Assembly: GCF_021603585.1 (NCBI RefSeq)
Contig: NZ_BQHI01000007.1
Coordinates: 1-64,000, forward strand
Source of the DNA: Pseudomonas sputi
Lineage (GTDB): Bacteria > Pseudomonadota > Gammaproteobacteria > Pseudomonadales > Pseudomonadaceae
Direction of reading: 5' to 3'
Length of the DNA: 64,000 bases
In this document: in pieces, positions 53,401-61,540 of the stretch
Layout of the letters: each line of letters begins with the position of its first letter
Position numbering within the stretch: the first letter of the stretch is position 1
Program-made: the position numbers and the translations under genes
The notes under the pieces: generated by a model
Seen by the model: the letters and a program-made list of their open reading frames with translations, nothing else
What the model was told of the DNA's origin: nothing
Databases searched by the model: none

Positions 53401-53753
53401 CGGTCTACAGCGAACGCGTCGTGCGCAATGACCTGTCCCTGATTTACCTGCGAATCATGCGGGAGTTGGCGACCAGGCACGGGGTCGAGTTCCAGACAAT
53501 TGATGAAGAAGATCAGAAATACGTGCTACCAGAAGAACTCAAGGGTATCGCTAAGAAACTGATGACTTATGCGTTGGGCGAAACCCGCAGTATCGATCTG
53601 AACCTGAACGAGCAAGCGCTACTCGCGCAACGCTACATTCATCTGTCATCCAACTGGAATGCTGCGAAGGGATTCAACGAAACCGGGCTTAGCATCCTGT
53701 TTATCAATCGCCCCGCCGACAAGTCCGCTCGTGTGGTGCACCCCAATGCGTGA
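50412..53753 (+). pseudogene. vgrG: Evolved VgrG with Tle1-type (DUF2235) phospholipase domain, split by an in-frame TAA
   Basis: The frame starts at the ATG at 50412 (AGGA site) and stops at TAA 51261-51263, codon 284, but the same frame continues open to 53753. Residues 1-283 are VgrG gp27-like. After the stop come the rest of the hub, the OB fold (GPKGEEIYCDEFGRVKVEFH), needle repeats and an acidic linker (EEEEEEVELEDE). The C-terminal about 480 residues form a DUF2235/Tle1 phospholipase: GVFFDGTGNN, GFSRGAAAARHF, IFDTAAAIGS and GVHSDLGGGY keep the Ser, Asp and His. CAA to TAA would explain the stop. It may be a pseudogene, a sequencing error, or two products. Confidence 0.85.
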
Positions 53754-53763
53754 GAACTCGTAC

Positions 53764-54435
53764 ATGCTCAAGATTGTCTTCGCTCTGACATTGGCTGTTT
53801 TGCTGGGCGGCTGCGCGTTCGCCGACAGAAAATCACTGCCTTACGACGGCTGGATGCTCAGATTTTTCGCTCCCGATTACATGGAGGTCTGGATCGAAAC
53901 TGCCGACGTTGTTGACGTCAACAAGCGCGTGTTTCGAGGCGCAGCCTTTGGAATTCCGGCCATTTCCTACCCTCGGCCACTCAGTAAAGGTGTACCCGCC
54001 AAGTTTCGGGGGAAACCGATAGGGTGGCCGGAAAGTGCGGCAGGGAAAGGCCGATATGTCACGGGCGCCGCACTGCCACGTCTGGTCTACGTGCGCTGGC
54101 AGTCCATGGCCGAGCCGCAGACCTACGAAGCCTACATAGAGATTCCGGAGTCGGCGCGCCAAGTTATGCTCAAGAGTGAAAAAGCTTACTGTGGGGCAGA
54201 CGGCAAATGGATCACGGATTACCGAAATATGATGGTCATTGGTCTCGCGCCAGGCGGCATCGCCAAGGTCTGGTTGCGCGGTCAGTGCCTTTTGTCAACC
54301 GAAATCATGCGAGTCCAGGCCACGATCAACCCCAAAGGCCCCTACGATGGGAGATCCAACGGACGACATCGACAGCTCCATGAAGAGTCCAAGGCTTACA
54401 TCGAAAAATACGGCATTCCCTACGACTCCTGGTGA
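53764..54435 (+). CDS. DUF2931 lipoprotein, likely Tli1-type immunity protein
   Basis: A 223-residue lipoprotein starting at the ATG at 53764, with signal peptide LKIVFALTLAVLLGGC (lipobox LGGC, Cys17). The mature part has the DUF2931 pattern (LPYDGWMLRFFAPDYMEVW near 24-42, LPRLVYVRWQSMAEPQTYEA near 100-119). DUF2931 lipoproteins next to Tle1 phospholipases are known immunity proteins. It follows the vgrG-tle1 frame by 10 bp (an in-frame ATG at 53746 would overlap it). Its own frame is intact even though vgrG-tle1 is interrupted. Confidence 0.8.
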   Translation: MLKIVFALTLAVLLGGCAFADRKSLPYDGWMLRFFAPDYMEVWIETADVVDVNKRVFRGAAFGIPAISYPRPLSKGVPAKFRGKPIGWPESAAGKGRYVTGAALPRLVYVRWQSMAEPQTYEAYIEIPESARQVMLKSEKAYCGADGKWITDYRNMMVIGLAPGGIAKVWLRGQCLLSTEIMRVQATINPKGPYDGRSNGRHRQLHEESKAYIEKYGIPYDSW

Positions 54436-54517
54436 CCACTCGATTGTCGAGCACCGTCTACCGCCAGCGACCACAATTCAACTTACTGCAATTCCTCACT
54501 GATACGGACATTGGCAA

Positions 54518-55150
54518 ATGGATGAAAACAGACGGCCCATCAAGACCCGCTCGGCGGGCTGGGCGAAACGCTTCACGGATGAACTGGTCAAGCGGGACAT
54601 CTCCCCCAACCAGATCTCCGTCATCAGCATGCTCTTCGCGCTGTTCGGCGCGGTGACGCTGAACATCGACAACGGCGTGGCCGGTTCAATCTTGTGCATC
54701 GTCGGCATTCAACTGCGGCTGCTGTGCAATCTGTTCGACGGGATGGTGGCGATCGAAGGCGGCAAGCAATCGGCCGTCGGCAGCCTGTACAACGAGTTTC
54801 CGGATCGGGTCGCGGACAGCCTGCTGATCGTCGGCTTGGGTTTTGCCATCGGCCAGTCCGATCTTGGCTGGTTCGCAGCACTGGCCGCTGCGCTGACAGC
54901 GTATGTCCGTGTGTTCGGCGGCGCTCTAGGGCTCACGCAGAGCTTCATGGGGCCGATGGCCAAGCAGCACCGGATGGCGGTGATGACCGTGGCGCTGCTG
55001 TTGAACGTGTTCGAAACCCTTTACTACGCGACCCACTACGCTTTGCTGATCGCGCTGGTGATCATCGCCCTTGGCTCTGTCGCCACATGCGTCACGCGCA
55101 CCCTGGCCATCGCCAGACAACTGAAGGGGAATACCCATGTGGATCAGTAA
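54518..55150 (+). CDS. YnbA-like CDP-alcohol phosphatidyltransferase family protein
   Basis: A 210-residue membrane protein with about five to six helices. The CDP-alcohol motif is recognisable but altered: N-LF-DG-MV-A-I-x8-G-SLY-N-EFP-D (about residues 72-92), with Asn replacing the first and third Asp and Ile replacing Arg. From memory, E. coli YnbA shows similar Asn substitutions, so this may be subfamily-typical. It probably attaches a CDP-activated lipid to an alcohol, product unknown. It overlaps the acyltransferase gene by 14 bp. Confidence 0.8.
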   Translation: MDENRRPIKTRSAGWAKRFTDELVKRDISPNQISVISMLFALFGAVTLNIDNGVAGSILCIVGIQLRLLCNLFDGMVAIEGGKQSAVGSLYNEFPDRVADSLLIVGLGFAIGQSDLGWFAALAAALTAYVRVFGGALGLTQSFMGPMAKQHRMAVMTVALLLNVFETLYYATHYALLIALVIIALGSVATCVTRTLAIARQLKGNTHVDQ

Positions 55151-55736
55151 TGCGCTGATTTCGGTGCTGCGTTTCTTGATCGGCGTAACCGCTCGCTGGG
55201 AAAGCCCACCGGACCTCTCGCGCCAGCGCATCTACTACGCCAACCACACCAGCCATATGGACACCCTGGCGATCATCGCTGCGCTGCCACCCGAAGCGCG
55301 TTTGAACGTGAAACCGGTGGCCGCCGCCGACTACTGGGGCAAGAACCGCTTTCTGTCGTACATCTCGCAGAAAGGCCTGAACGCGGTGCTGATCGAGCGC
55401 AATCCGGCACCGGGCACCAATGTGCTGGAGCCGATCTTCGATGTGGTGCGGGCCGGTCATTCGATCATCATTTTCCCCGAAGGCACCCGCTCCACCCAGG
55501 CGCTGCCGGGGCAATTCAAATCCGGAATCTTCCGCCTGGCCGAGACTTTTCCAGACGTCGATCTGGTGCCGATCTACCTGGAAAACCTGCATCGCTCGAT
55601 GCCCAAGGGCAAACATGTGCCGCTGCCGATCATCTGCACGATCCGCATCGGCGATCCGCTGCAAAGGATAGAAGGCGAGGAAAAACAGGTGTTTCTGGAA
55701 CGGGCGCGTGACGCCATCGTGAGGTTGTCGAAATGA
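55137..55736 (+). CDS. 1-acyl-glycerol-3-phosphate acyltransferase (PlsC-like)
   Basis: A 199-residue acyltransferase with the catalytic NHTSHMDT (HX4D, about residues 36-43), a central ER-NPAPG block and FPEGTRS (about 117-123), which binds the glycerol phosphate. It would make phosphatidic acid from lysophosphatidic acid at the inner membrane. It is shorter than housekeeping PlsC. Overlaps with both neighbours (14 bp and 4 bp) indicate one operon for phospholipid synthesis or remodelling. Confidence 0.87.
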   Translation: MWISNALISVLRFLIGVTARWESPPDLSRQRIYYANHTSHMDTLAIIAALPPEARLNVKPVAAADYWGKNRFLSYISQKGLNAVLIERNPAPGTNVLEPIFDVVRAGHSIIIFPEGTRSTQALPGQFKSGIFRLAETFPDVDLVPIYLENLHRSMPKGKHVPLPIICTIRIGDPLQRIEGEEKQVFLERARDAIVRLSK

Positions 55737-56677
55737 GTCTGGAAACCAAGTTCCTGTGGTTCTTCGCGGCCATCGCCGGGCTGCTGGCGGTGGCCTCGCT
55801 GATTGGCGGCGTACTGGCCAGACGCGCCAAGAGCGAAAGCGCGATCGCGACCATCGAAAACCTCAACCAGCGCGTGAACGCGTGGTGGGGGATGGTGATT
55901 ATTTTCTTCGTCTCCTGGCTGCTTGGCCCCAATGCGACGGTGGTGCTGTTCGGCTTCATTTCGCTGTTTGCGCTGCGCGAGTTCATCACCCTGACGCCGA
56001 CCGCGCGCGGTGACCATAACGCGCTGTTTTCGGCGTTTTTCATTCTGATCCCGCTGCAGTACCTGCTGATCGGCACCCATTGGTATTCGATGTTCACGCT
56101 GCTGGTGCCGGTGTATGCATTCCTGCTGCTGCCGGCGATTGCCGTGCTGAGCCAGGACACCGAAGGCTTTCTGGAGCGCACGGCGAAGATTCAGTGGGGC
56201 GTGATGATCTGCATCTACTGCATCAGCCACGCGCCGGCGCTGCTGTTGCTGGACCTGCAGGGTTTCCAGGGTCAGAACGCCCTGCTGCTGTTCTACCTGG
56301 TGTTCGTGGTGCAGATGAGCGACGTATTGCAGTACGTGTTCGGCAAGCTCTTCGGCAAACGCAAGGTCGCGCCGCTGGTGAGCCCGTCGAAAACCGTGGA
56401 AGGTCTGGTCGGCGGCGGACTGTCCGCCACGCTGATCGGCGGCTGCATGTTCTGGATGACACCGTTCAGCTTCTGGCAGTCGCTGTTGATGTCGCTGGTC
56501 ATCGTGGTGATGGGTTTCCTCGGCGGCCTGGCCATGTCGGCGATCAAACGCAGCCTGAGCGCCAAGGACTGGGGCACGATGATCAAGGGCCACGGCGGGA
56601 TGCTCGACCGGATGGACTCGATCTGTTTCGCCGCGCCGATCTTCTTTCACCTGACCCGCTACTTCTTCTCGGCCTGA
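55733..56677 (+). CDS. Phosphatidate cytidylyltransferase (CdsA-like, YnbB type)
   Basis: A 314-residue polytopic protein (about eight helices) with the CDP-diglyceride synthetase signature near the C-terminus: SPSKTVEGLVGGG, then IKRSLSAKDWGTMIKGHGGMLDRMDS in two parts at about 263-290. It converts phosphatidate and CTP to CDP-diacylglycerol, the substrate of the CDP-alcohol transferase two genes upstream. The set parallels E. coli ynbA-ynbB. Its ATG overlaps the acyltransferase stop (ATGA). Confidence 0.87.
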   Translation: MSLETKFLWFFAAIAGLLAVASLIGGVLARRAKSESAIATIENLNQRVNAWWGMVIIFFVSWLLGPNATVVLFGFISLFALREFITLTPTARGDHNALFSAFFILIPLQYLLIGTHWYSMFTLLVPVYAFLLLPAIAVLSQDTEGFLERTAKIQWGVMICIYCISHAPALLLLDLQGFQGQNALLLFYLVFVVQMSDVLQYVFGKLFGKRKVAPLVSPSKTVEGLVGGGLSATLIGGCMFWMTPFSFWQSLLMSLVIVVMGFLGGLAMSAIKRSLSAKDWGTMIKGHGGMLDRMDSICFAAPIFFHLTRYFFSA

Positions 56678-56700
56678 TCCAGCCCCAATCATCAGCCACA

Positions 56701-56739
56701 AAAAATGGGCATCCGACCGCAATCGGTATGCCCATTTTT
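56701..56739. terminator. Bidirectional intrinsic terminator between cdsA-like gene and hupN
   Basis: AAAAATGGGCAT (56701-56712) pairs with ATGCCCATTTTT (56728-56739), leaving a 15-base loop. The A and T runs allow it to end transcription from both convergent genes. Confidence 0.9.
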
Positions 56740-56779
56740 CATGCAGCGCGTCCGGCTGACCGGGCGTTTGCCGCCATTA

Positions 56780-57052
56780 TTAATTGACGCTGTCTTTCAA
56801 CGCTTTGCCTGGCTTGAACGCAACAGTATTGCTGGCCTTGATCTTCACCGGTTCACCGGTTTGCGGGTTTTTGCCGGTGCGGGCACCGCGGTGGCGTTGC
56901 AGGAAGGTGCCGAAGCCTACCAGCGTGACGCTGTCCTTGCGGTGCAGGGCGCCGGTGATTTCTTCGAGAACGGCATTGAGAACGCGGTTGGCCTGCTCTT
57001 TGGTCAGATCCGCTTTTTCAGCGATTGCAGCGGCGAGTTCTGGTTTACGCAT
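56780..57052 (-). CDS. hupN: HU-family DNA-binding protein
   Basis: A 90-residue histone-like protein with the HU dimerisation helices (residues 1-40) and the DNA-binding beta-arm signature GFGTFLQRHRGARTGKNPQTG (about 46-66 in two parts). It bends DNA and shapes the nucleoid. The symbol rests on position next to the rubredoxin reductase gene, where pseudomonads carry the 'HU form N' gene; hupB is the alternative name for a paralogue. Confidence 0.88.
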   Translation of the reverse strand: MRKPELAAAIAEKADLTKEQANRVLNAVLEEITGALHRKDSVTLVGFGTFLQRHRGARTGKNPQTGEPVKIKASNTVAFKPGKALKDSVN

Positions 57053-57242
57053 TAGTGAAGCCCCTTTGACGGTTTTTTGTTGTTATGTCCGTGCTGTTCT
57101 CGTTGGAACAGCGCCCAAGGCGCCGCAGGCTCTACTCTGCGGCAGACGGGAGTGAGGATGGCACGCGGTTAAGGGCGGCGCCAGTCTCCCCGCGACCTTT
57201 GTGGGGGCAAAAGCGGGGTGATTCCGACAGAACGACCGGTAT

Positions 57243-58391
57243 TTACGCCAGCAAGGCCGGAAGCTGTTTGTTCAGCGCAAGTTTTTCCATCACCGCCGCG
57301 CCGGTCAGGGCATAACCGAGCAATTGCCCTTCGGCGTCGTGGCACAGCACCTTGACGTCGGCGCCCTGCCCTTCGACCGTCCAGACACCCTCGCGGCCCC
57401 GTGGCGGCGGGGAAACCACCAGCGGGCAGACCGGGGTTTTCACGGTGATCGGCATCGGCCCGTAGTTCACCACGGTCGGGTTGCCGGCCAGGGTCTGTGC
57501 CAGCGCTCGCGCACAGCTCATGAGGGGCATGACGTACAGAAGATTCAGCCCATCGACCTCGGCGCAGTCGCCCAAGGCGTAAATGTTGGCGTGCGAGGTT
57601 TGCAGACGGCGGTCGACCACCACGCCGCGATTGGTCTGGATACCGGCGGCCGCCGCCAGATCGATCCGTGGCCGCAGGCCAATGGCCGAGACCACCACAT
57701 CGCACGGGACAACCTGACCGTCGGACAGGTGCGCTTCCAGCCCATCCGCGACTTTTTGCAGGCGGGTCAGCACCGGACCGAGGTGAAAACGTGCGCCAAG
57801 GCTTTCCAGCCCGGCCTGCACCGCTGCCGCAGCGGCCGGGTGCAGCAGGGTCGGCATCACCTGTTCGCACGGCGCAACCAGTTGCACCTCGTAGCCGCCC
57901 AGAATCAGGTCATTGGCGAACTCGCAGCCGATCAGCCCGGCACCGAGCAACAACACCCGGCGCTTGCCCGCCGCTGCAGCGCGAAAGCGAGCGTAGTCTT
58001 CGAGATCGTTGATCGGGAACACTAGATCCCCGCCGTCGCCTTCGATCGGCACGCGCACGGTTTCGGCGCCCCAGGCCAGGATCAGGTCGCGATAGCTCAC
58101 CGCTTCCTCACCAATCCAAAGACGCTTGTGGCCCGGATCGATGCCGCTGATGCGGGTATGGGTGCGGATCTCGGCCTTCAGTTGCTCGGCCATGGCGCCA
58201 GGTTCTGCCATGCTCAGACCGTCGGCGTCCTTGTTCTTGCCGAAGCCGGTTGAAAGCATCGGCTTGGAGTAGGAGCGACCGTCATCGGCGGTAATCAGCA
58301 GCAACGGAGTTTCGCCATCGAGTTTGCGAAACTCGCGGGCCAGGTTGTAACCCGCAAGCCCGGTGCCAACGATTACGACAGGTGCGCTCAT
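57243..58391 (-). CDS. rubB: Rubredoxin-NAD(+) reductase
   Basis: A 382-residue FAD/NAD(P)-dependent pyridine nucleotide-disulfide oxidoreductase family member. The FAD-binding motif [15 protein letters not shown] is at residues 5-19, the NAD-binding [16 protein letters not shown] at about 147-162, and the second FAD motif [13 protein letters not shown] near 271. It passes electrons from NADH to rubredoxin, whose gene lies 21 bp upstream on the same strand. The pair serves alkane hydroxylases or oxidative stress defence in pseudomonads. Confidence 0.92.
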   Translation of the reverse strand: MSAPVVIVGTGLAGYNLAREFRKLDGETPLLLITADDGRSYSKPMLSTGFGKNKDADGLSMAEPGAMAEQLKAEIRTHTRISGIDPGHKRLWIGEEAVSYRDLILAWGAETVRVPIEGDGGDLVFPINDLEDYARFRAAAAGKRRVLLLGAGLIGCEFANDLILGGYEVQLVAPCEQVMPTLLHPAAAAAVQAGLESLGARFHLGPVLTRLQKVADGLEAHLSDGQVVPCDVVVSAIGLRPRIDLAAAAGIQTNRGVVVDRRLQTSHANIYALGDCAEVDGLNLLYVMPLMSCARALAQTLAGNPTVVNYGPMPITVKTPVCPLVVSPPPRGREGVWTVEGQGADVKVLCHDAEGQLLGYALTGAAVMEKLALNKQLPALLA

Positions 58392-58412
58392 GCCCTACTC
58401 CTCAGTGTTTTC

Positions 58413-58580
58413 TCAGTTGATTTCGATCATTTCGAAGTCCATCTTGCCGACGCCGCAGTCCGGGCACAGCCAGTCTTCCGGTACGTCCTGCCACAGGGTG
58501 CCCGGCGCAATGCCGTCATCCGGCCAGCCGTCAGCTTCGTTGTAGATCAGGCCGCAGACCACACATTGCCACTTTTTCAT
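58413..58580 (-). CDS. rubA: Rubredoxin
   Basis: A 55-residue iron protein. The four iron ligands are Cys6 and Cys9 (CVVCG) and Cys39 and Cys42 (CPDCG), with the aromatic core residues Trp4, Tyr13, Trp30 and Trp37 of the fold. It carries single electrons from the reductase encoded downstream. Only one rubredoxin gene is present here, whereas P. aeruginosa has two in tandem. It is too short for common ORF length cut-offs. Confidence 0.95.
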   Translation of the reverse strand: MKKWQCVVCGLIYNEADGWPDDGIAPGTLWQDVPEDWLCPDCGVGKMDFEMIEIN

Positions 58581-58779
58581 TCAGGTACTTCCTCAGGGTT
58601 CAGGCTTAATCCGGCGCGGACGGTCGATGGTGCAGCGTTGCCGTCCGGCTCAGGGCGTTTTGTACTGATCGAGCCGGGCAGATGCAAGCCTGTTCGGCGC
58701 AGCGGCGACCCGGATCAATCAAACTCGTGATTCGGCATGTTAAGCTCGCCGCCTCATTTGCTGCCAATAATGACTCATT

Positions 58780-59331
58780 GTGCAACACACAAACGCCCCG
58801 CTGTGGCGCCCGCAAAGCGACCTGACACCTCTCCCCGACACATCCACGCTCGACTGGCTGTTCGACGAAGGCTCCCTGACCCGCCGGCTGACGCGCCTGT
58901 CCGATGATGGTTTCAGCGTGACCCCGCTGTTCGAAGGCTGGCAGACCCTGCGCGACGACGAATGCGCCGCCCTGGACCTGGCCGAAGGCAGCGAGGGCTG
59001 GGTGCGCGAGGTGTATCTGCGCGGGCATGGCGAGGCCTGGGTGTTCGCCCGCAGCGTGGCCTCGCGCAGCGCCTTGCAGGGCGATGGCTTGCACATGGAT
59101 GAGCTGGGCAGCCGCTCGCTGGGCGAACTGCTGTTTTGCGATCACGCGTTTCAGCGCCGCGCCATCGAAGTCTGCCATTACCCGGAGCGTTGGTTGCCCG
59201 AAGACTCTCGGGCTGTCGGACTTTGGGGCCGCCGCTCGCGTTTCGACCGTGGCGCCTTGAGTGTGCTGGTGGCGGAGATTTTCCTGCCTACGCTGTGGGA
59301 AGCCGTCCGCGCCCGTCCGGAGAACTGCTGA
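58780..59331 (+). CDS. ubiC: Chorismate pyruvate-lyase UbiC
   Basis: A 183-residue enzyme that converts chorismate to 4-hydroxybenzoate and pyruvate, the first committed step of ubiquinone synthesis. The substrate-binding Arg lies in GWVREVYL (about residue 76) and the catalytic Glu in VAEIFLP (about 165). I use the GTG at 58780. Its TGA overlaps the ubiA ATG (TGATG). Confidence 0.93.
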   Translation: MQHTNAPLWRPQSDLTPLPDTSTLDWLFDEGSLTRRLTRLSDDGFSVTPLFEGWQTLRDDECAALDLAEGSEGWVREVYLRGHGEAWVFARSVASRSALQGDGLHMDELGSRSLGELLFCDHAFQRRAIEVCHYPERWLPEDSRAVGLWGRRSRFDRGALSVLVAEIFLPTLWEAVRARPENC

Positions 59332-60221
59332 TGTACCAAAGCCTGCTCAAATCCCTGAATCGCTTGAACCCGCGCGCCTGGGACTTCATTCAGCTGACCC
59401 GGATGGACAAGCCGATCGGCATTTACCTGCTGCTGTGGCCGACGCTCTGGGCCCTGTGGATTGCCGGCAAGGGCTCGCCTTCACTGGCCAATATCGTGAT
59501 TTTCGTCCTTGGCGTGGTACTGACCCGTGCCGGCGGTTGCGTAATCAACGACTGGGCCGACCGCAAGGTCGACGGCCACGTCAAACGCACGGCGCAAAGA
59601 CCCATTGCTGCCGGCAGGATCAGCTCGAAAGAGGCGCTGGTGTTCTTTGCGCTGCTGATGGGCGTGAGTTTCCTGCTGGTGCTGTGCACCAACGCCGCGA
59701 CGATCTGGCTGTCGCTGGGCGGCCTGGCGCTGGCGTTCACGTACCCGTTCATGAAGCGCTACACCTATTACCCGCAGTTGGTGCTGGGCGCGGCGTTCTC
59801 CTGGGGCATGCCGATGGCGTTCACTGCCGAGACCGGTGAGCTGCCGGCAACGGCCTGGCTGCTGTGGATCGCCAATCTGCTGTGGACGGTGGGTTACGAC
59901 ACTTATTACGCGATGACCGACCGCGACGACGACCTGAAGATCGGCGTTAAATCCACGGCGATTCTGTTCGGCGATGCCGACCGGGTGATCATCCTGACCT
60001 TGCAGGCACTGTCGCTGGGCTGCCTGGTGCTGGCCGGGTCGAAGTTCGAGCTGGGGATCTGGTTCCACCTCGGCCTGCTGGTAGCCGCCGGGTGCTACGC
60101 CTGGGAGTTCTGGTACACCCGTGACCGGGACCGGATGCGTTGCTTCAAGGCGTTCCTGCACAACCACTGGGCCGGGCTGGCGATTTTCGTCGGGATCGTG
60201 CTGGATTACGCGTTGCGCTGA
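59331..60221 (+). CDS. ubiA: 4-hydroxybenzoate octaprenyltransferase UbiA
   Basis: A 296-residue polytopic prenyltransferase that joins the polyprenyl chain to 4-hydroxybenzoate. Both Asp-rich Mg-diphosphate sites are present: NDWADRKVD at 73-81 and [12 protein letters not shown] at about 190-201. I start at the ATG at 59331 coupled to ubiC; the frame runs 65 codons further inside ubiC and is not part of the protein. Confidence 0.96.
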   Translation: MYQSLLKSLNRLNPRAWDFIQLTRMDKPIGIYLLLWPTLWALWIAGKGSPSLANIVIFVLGVVLTRAGGCVINDWADRKVDGHVKRTAQRPIAAGRISSKEALVFFALLMGVSFLLVLCTNAATIWLSLGGLALAFTYPFMKRYTYYPQLVLGAAFSWGMPMAFTAETGELPATAWLLWIANLLWTVGYDTYYAMTDRDDDLKIGVKSTAILFGDADRVIILTLQALSLGCLVLAGSKFELGIWFHLGLLVAAGCYAWEFWYTRDRDRMRCFKAFLHNHWAGLAIFVGIVLDYALR

Positions 60222-60227
60222 AAACAC

Positions 60228-60253
60228 GCCTGCTCCCGGCGACGGGAGCAGGC
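60228..60253. terminator. Intrinsic terminator between convergent ubiA and the COG4315 gene
   Basis: An 11-bp perfect stem GCCTGCTCCCG / CGGGAGCAGGC closes a GCGA loop. On the minus strand it is followed by GTGTTTT, so it best fits the gene ending at 60269; it lies 6 bp after the ubiA stop and may also end that transcript. Confidence 0.8.
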
Positions 60254-60268
60254 TGACTGCGGGTGCGC

Positions 60269-60661
60269 TTACTTTTTCGGCCCGGAATTAGTGATGACGT
60301 GCCACATATCTTTCATCTTGTCGCCAGTCATGTCTCCAGGCTTCGTATCTTTCACGAAGGTGTACAGCGGCTTGCCGTCGTAGGCGTACTGCATCATGCC
60401 GTCATCACGTTTGATGACTGTCCATTTGCCTTCAGCCTTGGCATCTGCCGGCGCCATCAGCGGCGGCCAGTTCTTGGCGCACTCGTCGTTGCACATCGAC
60501 TTGCCGCCACTGTCCTTGTCGAACGTATAAAGCGTCATGCCCTTGTGATCGACCATCATTCCGTCTTTCATCATGGCCGGCTCGGCCGCCATCGCCAGTC
60601 CAGGCAGAGTCAGGGCAGCGGCCATCAGCAGTGCTTTGAAGGAAGCAGTCATTTGAGTCAT
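60269..60661 (-). CDS. COG4315-type secreted repeat protein
   Basis: A 130-residue exported protein with a signal peptide (FKALLMAAALTLPGLAMA, cut before AEPA). It carries two copies of the 'secreted repeat': DHKGMTLYTFDKDSGGKSMC at about 38-57 and YDGKPLYTFVKDTKPGD at about 93-109, with one Cys pair. Such proteins are often called predicted lipoproteins, but no lipobox is visible here. The function is unknown. It is divergent from phoB with about 150 bp between starts. Confidence 0.85.
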   Translation of the reverse strand: MTQMTASFKALLMAAALTLPGLAMAAEPAMMKDGMMVDHKGMTLYTFDKDSGGKSMCNDECAKNWPPLMAPADAKAEGKWTVIKRDDGMMQYAYDGKPLYTFVKDTKPGDMTGDKMKDMWHVITNSGPKK

Positions 60662-60741
60662 GGAAACCTTCTCTTGTGGTTGTCAGGATTCGGACTTAGA
60701 GCTTAGTTCAGGATCTGCACAATCGCCGCTGGACTAAAATA

Positions 60742-60759
60742 CTGTCACACGACTGCAAT
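60742..60759 (+). promoter_or_regulatory. Pho box upstream of phoB
   Basis: CTGTCAC-ACGA-CTGCAAT is two direct 7-mers 11 bp apart, close to the CTGTCAT repeat bound by PhoB. A -10-like TATCTA lies about 8 bp downstream (60768-60773). It lies 54 bp before the phoB start, consistent with autoactivation under phosphate limitation. Confidence 0.75.
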
Positions 60760-60812
60760 AATTCCGTTATCTAATGCGGCGCAAGACAGTTAAATGACAA
60801 GAGGATTAAGGC

Positions 60813-61502
60813 ATGGTTGGCAGGAGCATTCTGATCGTCGACGACGAAGCGCCCATTCGCGAAATGATCGCCGTTGCGTTGGAAATGGCCGGCTATGACT
60901 GCCTCGAGGCAGAAAACTCGCAGCAGGCCCACGCCATCATCGTCGACCGCAAGCCGGACCTGATCCTGCTCGACTGGATGCTGCCCGGCACCTCCGGCAT
61001 CGAGCTGGCCCGCCGCCTCAAGCGTGACGAGCTGACCGGGGACATCCCCATCATCATGCTCACCGCCAAGGGCGAAGAGGACAACAAGATCCAGGGCCTG
61101 GAAGTCGGCGCCGACGACTACATCACCAAACCGTTTTCCCCACGCGAGCTGGTGGCACGCCTCAAGGCCGTACTGCGTCGCGCCGGCCCGACCGATGGCG
61201 AAGCGCCGATCGAAGTCGGCGGCCTGCTGCTCGACCCGATCAGCCACCGCGTGACCATCGACGGCCGTCCGGCCGAGATGGGCCCGACCGAATACCGACT
61301 GCTGCAATTCTTCATGACCCATCAGGAACGCGCCTACACCCGTGGCCAGTTGCTGGACCAGGTCTGGGGCGGCAACGTCTATGTTGAAGAGCGCACCGTC
61401 GACGTGCACATCCGGCGTCTGCGCAAGGCCCTCGGCGACGCCTACGAAAATCTGGTACAAACCGTGCGCGGCACCGGCTACCGGTTCTCCACCAAAGCCT
61501 GA
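60813..61502 (+). CDS. phoB: Phosphate regulon response regulator PhoB
   Basis: A 229-residue OmpR-family regulator. The receiver domain has the acidic pair Asp10-Asp11, the phospho-acceptor Asp54 (LLDWMLPG) and Lys near 106 (TKPF). The C-terminal winged helix (about 130-227) contains the [15 protein letters not shown] recognition helix. It activates the Pho regulon and is preceded by a Pho box. phoR follows after 38 bp. Confidence 0.96.
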   Translation: MVGRSILIVDDEAPIREMIAVALEMAGYDCLEAENSQQAHAIIVDRKPDLILLDWMLPGTSGIELARRLKRDELTGDIPIIMLTAKGEEDNKIQGLEVGADDYITKPFSPRELVARLKAVLRRAGPTDGEAPIEVGGLLLDPISHRVTIDGRPAEMGPTEYRLLQFFMTHQERAYTRGQLLDQVWGGNVYVEERTVDVHIRRLRKALGDAYENLVQTVRGTGYRFSTKA

Positions 61503-61540
61503 GCCGAGCGCCAGCCCCGTAGACAAGGACCGCATTTTCC

